From JABJMC01 sp964473745 (GTDB lineage Bacteria; Patescibacteriota; Gracilibacteria; UBA1369; UBA12473), in assembly GCA_964473745.1 (NCBI GenBank), contig CAYYQE010000028.1, positions 1 to 13,420 of the forward strand: a DNA stretch of 13,420 bases, in the 5' to 3' direction. Each line of letters opens with the position of its first letter. The stretch's first letter is position 1. Positions 7,871 through 13,420 of this stretch are shown in pieces. The notes beneath the pieces are model-generated. The model saw only the letters and a list, made by a program, of their open reading frames with translations, was not told the DNA's origin and made no database searches. The position numbers and the translations under genes were made by a program.

Positions 7871-8497
7871 TTACTCCGCACTGGGATAGAGGATTTTTTT
7901 GTCATAGTGTTTGGCCCATTCACGGTCTCCATAACTAAAATGCCACCACTCATCCGGAAAATTAAAAAATCCAAGGGGAATAAGCGCGTTATAAAGGAGC
8001 ATGCGGTTTTGGTGAAACTCATATTCTTCTGTTTCGGGGTCTGCTTTTTCAAAATGAAAAGTATAGGATTCTTTATCAAAATGATCAAAGGGTGTGCCCA
8101 TTCGAAGTTCAACCCCCGCGGCATCCACAATTGTTAAGTCCACAGCTCCTCCGGTATTGTGTGGTGCCGCAAAAACAGGGTCTTTTGTGGGTTCTGCCAC
8201 AAATTCCAAAACTCCTTCATGAATCTGTTGTTTGCCCCATTTCGGGTTTTCGTGTACTAATTTTTTGTACAAGTCATCATAAAGTAGTTGCTGAACAGCT
8301 GTGGTTCGAAATCCATCCCAAATTTTAAAATTAAATCCAGTCGGAAGATTATCACGCCCAGTTTTCAGCATTTCCAAAACACGGCGTCGAACAAGAATTC
8401 GCGCATCTTTATGCAATCCCTGCTCAAAATAAATCGGCTCCACCAAAAACCCACATTTCTCGGCTCTTACCAACGGATCACTATTTAAAGTTTGCAT
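7871..8497 (-). CDS. D-alanyl-D-alanine dipeptidase, VanX/DdpX type (peptidase M15D)
   Basis: This zinc dipeptidase hydrolyses free D-Ala-D-Ala. Numbered from the chosen start (208 residues; VanX has 202), it has the WDGFRT segment with Arg64, the zinc motif APHNTGGAVDLT with His113 and Asp120, and the EWWHFSYG motif with catalytic Glu183 and zinc ligand His186. These line up with VanX Arg71, His116, Asp123, Glu181 and His184. I chose the ATG at 8497; an in-frame TTG at 8509 would add only MNGS. No signal peptide is visible, so it should act in the cytoplasm. It lies directly upstream of ddl, the enzyme that makes its substrate. In resistance clusters VanX removes D-Ala-D-Ala so that a D-lactate ligase can replace it, but no vanH-like gene is present here. 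Recycling or use of D-Ala-D-Ala from other cells is an alternative role. Confidence 0.9.
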   Translation of the reverse strand: MQTLNSDPLVRAEKCGFLVEPIYFEQGLHKDARILVRRRVLEMLKTGRDNLPTGFNFKIWDGFRTTAVQQLLYDDLYKKLVHENPKWGKQQIHEGVLEFVAEPTKDPVFAAPHNTGGAVDLTIVDAAGVELRMGTPFDHFDKESYTFHFEKADPETEEYEFHQNRMLLYNALIPLGFFNFPDEWWHFSYGDREWAKHYDKKILYPSAE

Positions 8498-8546
8498 AGA
8501 TCCATTCAATCAGATTTAAAAAGGAAGTCAACAGGGTAGCGAGGTG

Positions 8547-8575
8547 TTGACATGATTGCCTATTTGCGGTACAAT
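8547..8575 (+). promoter_or_regulatory. sigma70-type promoter of the large surface-protein gene
   Basis: TTGACA (8547-8552, full consensus) is followed after 17 bases by TACAAT (8570-8575, five of six). TATAAT also occurs at 8575-8580 but with a 22-base spacer. Transcription would start near 8582, giving a leader of about 37 bases that is A-rich and lacks a Shine-Dalgarno motif. It lies in the only divergent gap of the window, opposite the dipeptidase gene. Such a strong promoter suits an abundant surface protein. Confidence 0.85.
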
Positions 8576-8618
8576 ATAATAATACGTTTTGTATTTTTAT
8601 CACTTAAACAAAAACAAA

Positions 8619-11600
8619 ATGCAAAAAATAAAAAACCTATTAGGCGTTCGTGCCGTTCGCCTTGGAATTATGGCCGTCTTTGTGGCGACCTTTTTTGGTG
8701 CCCCAGCCTTGGGTTACAAGACCGGGAATCAAGTTCTTCAGAAATTAGATCTCATCGAAATAACAGCCGATGTGCTTGGTGTTGACGATGACGACAATCA
8801 AACAACTTCTCTACCTGATCTAGGAATTTATAATCTTGAGATTTCAGATTCTGGGAAAGTTACCGTTGAAGTTATAAACTACGGTGTAGGAGAAGTTCCA
8901 ACCTCTTCATTTGGTGTTTACATTTACATTGATGAAGACGCTAGTGATGGCCGAACCTGGACTTATAACGTTAGCACTTTATCTGATCAGGACTGTCTTG
9001 ATCCCGGAGGTGTTTGTACAATCAGTCCGCAGTATTTAGACATGAGTACTTCTCATACTGTAAGGGTAGAGGTGGATCCAAATGATATAGTTGAAGAAGT
9101 AGATGAATATAATAATCACTCAGACGTTTCATATACAGTAGAAGATAACACCACTACTAACGAATTGCCTGATCTAGGAATTAACAATCTCGAAATTTCA
9201 GATTCTGGAAAAGTTACGGTTGAAGTTATAAACTACGGTTATGGAGAAGTTCCGACCTCCTCATTTGGTGTTTACATTTACATTGATGAAGACGCTAGTG
9301 ATAGTCAAACTTGGACTTATAACGTTAGCACTTTATCTGATCAGGACTGTCTTGATCCCGGAGGTATTTGTACAATCAGCCCGCAGTATGTAGATACCGA
9401 CGTATCTCATACTATAAGGGTAGAGTTGGATCCAAATGGTGTAGTCGAGGAAGCAAATGAAGATAACAATTCAGAAACACTTTGGTATTCTTATTATGGG
9501 TCGAGCGATGGATGTGACGGTTGGGAAAGTGATGATGGTTATTGCGCCGATTTTGGTGACTGGGGTTGGTTAAATGGTGACTGGTGTACAGTTTACGATG
9601 AAAATTGGAACGACGTGGAATGTGATCATGACGACGATGACGACAATCAAACAACTTCTCTACCTGATCTAGGAATTTATAATCTTGNNNNNNNNNNNNN
9701 NNNNNNNNNNNNNNNNNNNNNNNNNNNNNNNNNNNNNNNNNNNNNNNNNNNNNNNNNNNNNNNNNNNNNNNNNNNNNNNNNNNNNNNATGGGTCGAGCGA
9801 TGGATGTGACGGTTGGGAAAGTGATGATGGTTATTGCGCCGACTTTGGTGACTGGGGTTGGTACGGTGGAGAATGGTGTACCGTTTATGACGAAGATTGG
9901 AACATGGACTGTGATTATGATGATTGGAATGAATCTGTTTGTGGTCAGGATGGGGTGACTTACGATAGCGAAGATGACGCACTTGCCGCTGGAACCGACG
10001 TAGAATACTGGGGAGAATGTGGCGTGGCTAGTAGAAACGAACTATATGACATGCAACGCTCTCTCGACCATGATCACGTTGATTTTGAAGATATTATAAA
10101 TCGGGCAGACCACAACATCGAAGGACTCGATAAATATATAGAACTATTTGCTCGCTATGTTAGTGAGGCAGAAGAGAGAGAAGTCACTGAACTTGATGAA
10201 TTAAAAGATGTCGTTAGTGAACGAACAGACGTCTTTGAAGGCTACAAAGCAGAAGTAGAAGCCGTCAAAGATGAAGCTGAATCTTTTATAGCTGGCTATG
10301 AAGAATTTATTGCCGAAGCTCAAGCTCGTTACGATCTAGTAGAGACTGGCGATCGTGGTAGTCAGTATTTCTGGGGTTGGTGGCAAAAAAGTGGATTCTA
10401 TTGGACTATAAGAGAGACGGTTGAACGCAAAATGGATCCTTATGGTGATTATGGTATTTACGATTTAATTGGTCGTGAATGGGTAAAAATCGCTTACGAA
10501 GCCGCTACCCAAGAATCTCTTTCTAGCCTGGATTGGGGTGCTTTAGAAGATGTTGAAGATGATGTTAATGATTTAGACGATCTTTGGGAAACAGTTGTTG
10601 ATCAGCTTGATGAACTTCAAGCACAGGTTGTTGAAATTGTTGAAAGCACAGACGTTATGAGTTGGGAAGAATCAGATGACTTGCGTTGGGAAATTGAGGA
10701 AGAGATGGAATGGCTTCGTTGGGATATTGATGATTATTGGTGGGAGAAAGATCAGTTTTGGCAAAATGAGCCATGGCAAAATATCGACGCCATGTGGCAG
10801 TCTATTAATTGGGCTCGAGAAAGTGAATTTGCCACTGCTGAGCTCGAAAATATGATTGAAATGTGGGAAGAGGGCGATGCTTTAGATCTTGCTAAGAGCA
10901 TCTTTACAGAATCTACGGCTCAGGATTTCATAACAGATTTAATTAGAGTTCGTGATGAGACCTTACTTCCTGCTGCCGAGTACGCTCTAGAAAAAGCAGA
11001 AGAAAAACAAAACCCAGATCCAATTTGGTACTTCTTTGAAGAAGTCCTTCACCCAACTGAAGATTGGGCTATGCCAAAACTTGATTACTTGGCTGATCTT
11101 TATTTCGGTAAATACGAACGAGAAGTTTCTGACTCTGATCGGGAAGTCTTAAATGATTTCTTTGGAAAATTTGTAGGATTCCATTATGACTTATCAGGAG
11201 GGTTTGATGATATGTTTGATATGGATGACGATAAGTTAGATCACTTTATTGGTTTAGTTGCCGAAGATCTTATAAATGATGTGATTGAGCAAGTTGTGGC
11301 TCATGTCAGTGCCGAGGTTATCAGAGCCTTGGTTGAGTTTGACCAAAACATTGATATTAGACTTGAAAATCTAATGAACCTTAGTGCTTATGCTGGTGAT
11401 TCTGACAATCTAACGCAGCACGCTACCAATGTTAATGCTATGGCTGAGACCTTATATAATCTCCAAGTAGATGGGAGCACTAACTCTGATTTAGAAGATG
11501 TTCTTGAGGACATACAATACCACGCCAGTGTGCTTTATGGACCTGACGCTAATGATCTTCGAAATCTGTTAGCTGCTCTGGATCCAACCAATGTCAGTGA

Positions 11601-12396
11601 TGATGAGATCACCGCTCTTGAAGATAAATTAGCCGATGCGATTGCTTCTTCTCCAGAAGAAAAATATAACGATAATTTGGTTGCTTTTACTGATACTGGC
11701 GAAGATCAATGGTTCTACCAGCATGTTGCTGGAGCGAAAAATAATGATTGGGTCGGTGGTTACGGAGATGGGACTTTTGGTCCTGCTAACTCTGTGACTC
11801 AGGCTGAAATACTCAAGATGGTTTTTGAATCACTTGAATACGGTCCTGCCTCTGGAACACCAAATTTAAGTGTTGCTCACGGTCACTGGGCCGAAGGCTA
11901 CTACAAACAAGCCGAAAATTGGGGAGTAGACCTTGGTGGGTTTGACGTACCAAATGACCCAGCTATGCGTGTTGATATTGCTGCTCTAATTGTTCAGTTA
12001 CTCGATCTAGAATCTACTGGCACAAGCTTCTCATATAGTGATGTCCCTTATGATCTACAAGGGACTATCGATGCTATTGCCGGTGCTGGAATTATGACTG
12101 GTGACGATGGAACAAACCGCTTTAGACCTTACGATGGAATTAATCGTGCGGAGGCCGCTACTGTTATTAACAGAGCTTACGACGTACTATTAGGTAACGC
12201 AGCGGCTGAGCTTGATCTTACTGAGTACATGAATGATGTCGATCAATTTGACGTCATTGAAATGGAAATGGAGGAGGCCGAGCCTATGTCTACTGATGTA
12301 GATACTGACGTATATGACTCTAATGATTGGGCTACAGATCTGTTCAAGAAACTAGGAGCTAGCCTTCTAGGAATTATGAACTTGGGCGGAAGATAA
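8619..12396 (+). CDS. very large S-layer-type surface protein (CARDB repeats, Kazal-like motif, SLH repeats), split by an assembly gap
   Basis: I read this as one gene. The ATG at 8619 gives a signal peptide (MQKIKNLLGVRAVR, core LGIMAVFVATFFGAPALG); a TTG at 8589 would spoil it. Before the gap come about 356 residues: CARDB domain 1 (about 65-175), CARDB 2 (about 183-300), a module with four Cys (DGCDGWESDDGYCADFGDWGW...C...C) and the first residues of another CARDB. After the gap come 868 residues: a second four-Cys module, a Kazal-like motif (VCGQDGVTYDSE...WGEC) lacking the middle Cys residues, a long acidic helical and partly coiled-coil region very rich in Trp, three SLH repeats (about 11683-12190) and an acidic 65-residue tail. 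SLH repeats usually hold proteins to cell-wall polymers; CARDB domains are adhesion-type folds. The two frames differ only because 100 N is a placeholder not divisible by three. A role in S-layer or host-cell contact is inference. Confidence 0.85.
8784..8838 (+). repeat. exact 55-base repeat A, copy 1
   Basis: These 55 bases recur exactly at 9633-9687, where the second copy ends at the N run. The base before each copy differs. The segment encodes the acidic linker and first strand of a CARDB unit (DDDNQTTSLPDLGIYNL). The offset of 849 bases keeps the reading frame. Confidence 0.95.
8814..9480 (+). repeat. two tandem CARDB units with a 354-base period
   Basis: The units start at 8814 and 9168 (CCTGATCTAGGAATT in both). 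They are highly similar in DNA as well as protein, with identical blocks of about 40-50 bases, for example the stretch coding YNVSTLSDQDCLDPGG. The period of 118 codons is in frame. Such nucleotide identity points to recent duplication or gene conversion. A third unit begins at 9663 and is cut off by the gap. Confidence 0.9.
9496..9550 (+). repeat. exact 55-base repeat B, copy 1
   Basis: These 55 bases recur exactly at 9788-9842, which are the first bases after the N run. The next base differs (T against C). They encode the start of the four-Cys module (GSSDGCDGWESDDGYCA), which continues as a diverging repeat for about 80 more bases in both copies. Confidence 0.95.
9633..9687 (+). repeat. 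exact 55-base repeat A, copy 2, ending at the gap
   Basis: This is identical to 8784-8838 and stops at the last known base before the N run. It shows that a further CARDB unit starts here. Confidence 0.95.
9688..9787. other. assembly gap of 100 N
   Basis: Exactly 100 unknown bases interrupt the repeat array of the surface-protein gene. The round number is typical of a scaffolding placeholder of unknown true size. Codon phase on the two sides requires a true length divisible by three, which 100 is not. If one CARDB unit is missing the true length would be about 303 bases, and about 657 bases if two are missing. Confidence 0.97.
9788..9842 (+). repeat. exact 55-base repeat B, copy 2, starting at the gap
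   Basis: This is identical to 9496-9550 and begins at the first known base after the N run. It is the start of the second four-Cys module. The ATG at its first bases is not a gene start: the same bases in copy 1 are read in another frame (TAT GGG). Confidence 0.95.
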
Positions 12397-12423
12397 AGGG
12401 CCAGAACCTTTTTTACATAGAAC

Positions 12424-12462
12424 TAGGGAGCTGTTAAAACAAGCAGCTCCCTATTTTCTCTT
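12424..12462 (+). terminator. intrinsic terminator after the surface-protein gene
   Basis: A perfect 10-base inverted repeat (TAGGGAGCTG at 12424-12433, CAGCTCCCTA at 12444-12453) with a 10-base loop is followed by TTTTCTCTT. The stem has six GC pairs. It lies 27 bases after the stop codon and separates the surface-protein gene from the rpmF-nusB-rnc cluster. Confidence 0.9.
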
Positions 12463-12488
12463 GCAATTTAGTAAGATTTTAGTATTCT
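12461..12488 (+). promoter_or_regulatory. possible promoter of rpmF-nusB-rnc
   Basis: TTGCAA (12461-12466) and TATTCT (12483-12488) are spaced by 16 bases, just after the terminator stem and about 27 bases before rpmF. Both hexamers match the sigma70 consensus only in part. A promoter is expected here because the terminator isolates the cluster, but the exact site is uncertain. Confidence 0.4.
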
Positions 12489-12514
12489 CTAACAACGAAT
12501 AAACGTAATTTCTC

Positions 12515-12754
12515 ATGCCTAAACATCCAGTACCAAAGCAGAAACAATCCAAAACGCGCTCCAAAAAGCGTTATCACACTTATGAGGGCAATGTTCGCCG
12601 AAAACTCACCAACAAAGTTCAATTAGTGGCTTGTTCTAAGTGTGGCGAAAAGCGCCGCCTTCATCATGCCTGTTTAAATTGTGGAATGTATCGAGGCCGC
12701 CAAGTTTTGGCTGTTGATAAGAAAATGGAAAAGATTACGAAAATGCAGGCTTAA
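12515..12754 (+). CDS. rpmF: 50S ribosomal protein bL32
   Basis: The 79-residue basic protein begins MPKHPVPKQKQSKTRSKKR, the typical bL32 N-terminus that lies in the large ribosomal subunit. It keeps the zinc-ribbon cysteines as two CxxC pairs (Cys40/Cys43 and Cys53/Cys56), so this is the zinc-binding form. It is somewhat longer than the common 56-60 residues because of a Lys-rich C-terminal tail (VDKKMEKITKMQA). It opens the cluster with nusB and rnc, with 26 bases before nusB. The start has a pyrimidine-rich TTTCTC instead of a Shine-Dalgarno motif. Confidence 0.95.
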   Translation: MPKHPVPKQKQSKTRSKKRYHTYEGNVRRKLTNKVQLVACSKCGEKRRLHHACLNCGMYRGRQVLAVDKKMEKITKMQA

Positions 12755-12780
12755 TAACCGCTCTTTTTAAATCCTTCTAA

Positions 12781-13200
12781 ATGGCTTCAAACCGCCATCT
12801 CTCCAGAATAGCTGTGGTCCAAGCCTTGTTTGCCTGGGAAGCGCATGCGGAAGATGTGGAAGGTCTTTTAGAGTATATTTTGGATGAGTTTTATCCTCGG
12901 GTTAAGAAAGATGGGTTTGCAACGAGCAATTTAAAGGGTGTTTTAGCTAAACTTGAAGATATTAAAAAAATTATTGGGGAAACCGCGCCCGAATGGCCAT
13001 TTGACAAAATAGCCCCAATCGATAGAGTTATATTAGAACAGGGGGTATACGAGATCATTGCTTCACCAGATGTCCCTCCTGTTGTGGCCATTAATGAGGC
13101 CATTGAAATAGCTAAAGAATTTGGAAACGAAAATTCTCCAAAATTCATCAATGGTGTTCTAAGTAATGTTATGAAGAACCATAAACCAAAAAAATCATGA
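12781..13200 (+). CDS. nusB: transcription antitermination factor NusB
   Basis: The 139-residue all-helical protein has the NusB hallmarks: SRIAVVQALFAWE near the N-terminus, WPFDKIAPIDRVILEQGVYEI (72-92) and PPVVAINEAIEIAKEFG plus SPKFINGVL at the end (99-127). NusB binds boxA RNA together with NusE (ribosomal protein uS10) and supports rRNA transcription. The length is usual for the family. Its TGA stop overlaps the rnc ATG (ATGA), which indicates translational coupling. The leader has no Shine-Dalgarno motif. Confidence 0.95.
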   Translation: MASNRHLSRIAVVQALFAWEAHAEDVEGLLEYILDEFYPRVKKDGFATSNLKGVLAKLEDIKKIIGETAPEWPFDKIAPIDRVILEQGVYEIIASPDVPPVVAINEAIEIAKEFGNENSPKFINGVLSNVMKNHKPKKS

Positions 13201-13420
13201 CTAAAGACCGCTTTAAACCACTCGAAGATAAAATAGGTATTGTTTTTAAGGATAAAACCACCCTTGAAACTGTTTTTGTTCACAAATCCTACATTAATGA
13301 AATCTCTGATAAAAATTTAGGGCACAACGAACGGTTAGAGTTTTTAGGTGATGCGGTTTTGGAATTATTAGTAACCGAATTCCTTTATAAGAATTATCCA
13401 AATGATGAAGGAGATTTAAC
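13197..13420 (+). CDS. rnc: ribonuclease III, N-terminal part (cut by window end)
   Basis: The first 74 residues are present, with the RNase III signature NERLEFLGDAVLEL at 44-57. Glu48 and Asp52 match the catalytic acidic residues of the family. RNase III cuts double-stranded RNA and processes rRNA precursors, which fits its place beside rpmF and nusB. The ATG overlaps the nusB stop by three bases. The rest of the catalytic domain and the dsRNA-binding domain lie outside the window. Confidence 0.95.
   Translation, partial: MTKDRFKPLEDKIGIVFKDKTTLETVFVHKSYINEISDKNLGHNERLEFLGDAVLELLVTEFLYKNYPNDEGDL

Noticed and set aside
8498..8509. TTG at 8509 as start of the dipeptidase
   Set aside because: The ATG at 8497 gives a length and residue numbering closer to VanX, and the added residues (MNGS) carry no family feature.
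8589..8618. TTG at 8589 as start of the surface protein
   Set aside because: It lies only about seven bases after the predicted transcript start and would add ten polar and aromatic residues in front of a typical signal peptide that begins at the ATG 8619.
9412..9982. His- and Asn-rich minus-strand open frames opposite the surface-protein gene
   Set aside because: They are antisense shadows of the Asp/Gly/Trp-rich repeat region, with a composition dictated by the plus-strand codons.
9788..12396. A separate gene starting at the ATG right after the N run
   Set aside because: The same bases in the upstream copy are read as TAT GGG in another frame. The ATG has no signal peptide or leader, and the sequence is the second copy of a repeat internal to the protein.
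2402..12443. Similar loop sequences (TTAAACAAG and TTAAAACAAG) in the hairpins at 2393-2419 and 12424-12453
   Set aside because: The loops match only in the orientation opposite to terminator function for the first hairpin, differ in length, and two AT-rich short loops are not enough to claim a shared element.
13190..13200. Recoding of TGA as glycine or tryptophan, as in some CPR lineages
   Set aside because: TGA ends nusB in the classic ATGA overlap with rnc, and all large genes are complete without reading TGA as sense.

Overview
The window reads as bacterial genome sequence, most likely from an uncultured Patescibacteria (CPR) member. This rests on compact, AT-leaning genes, starts without Shine-Dalgarno motifs, a membrane protein with a baseplate J-like region of a type I associate with CPR genomes, and S-layer-homology, CARDB and PKD surface proteins. 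The lineage cannot be fixed here. TGA acts as an ordinary stop: it ends nusB, with rnc starting inside it, so there is no sign of TGA recoding. A run of 100 N at 9688-9787 shows this is a scaffolded draft assembly.

Left part, all on the minus strand (46-8497). In transcription order: a VanX-type D-Ala-D-Ala dipeptidase; D-Ala-D-Ala ligase (ddl); a 169-base GC-rich gap with a large hairpin; an FtsA/PilM-like actin-fold ATPase with an amphipathic C-terminal helix; a single-pass membrane protein with a baseplate J-like external region; an unrecognised 302-residue protein with its own consensus promoter; prolyl-tRNA synthetase (proS); and a small secreted protein with two PKD-like domains. This half combines cell-wall precursor metabolism, a probable envelope or division (or pilus) complex, and one translation gene.

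Right part, all on the plus strand (8547-13420). A strong sigma70-type promoter drives one very large secreted surface protein: signal peptide, CARDB repeats, Cys/Trp/Asp-rich modules, a Kazal-like motif, a long acidic Trp-rich helical region and three C-terminal SLH repeats. The N run sits in its repeat array and splits it artificially into two reading frames. The gap edges carry exact 55-base repeats, so the gap probably hides one or more further repeat units. A good intrinsic terminator follows. Then comes the housekeeping cluster rpmF-nusB-rnc, with rnc running off the window.

The points most worth a second look are the surface protein with its collapsed repeat gap, the FtsA/PilM-like plus baseplate J-like pair, the adjacent enzymes that make and cleave D-Ala-D-Ala, the structured intergenic element at 6585-6670, the hairpin and T-run touching the proS start codon, and the lack of Shine-Dalgarno motifs.
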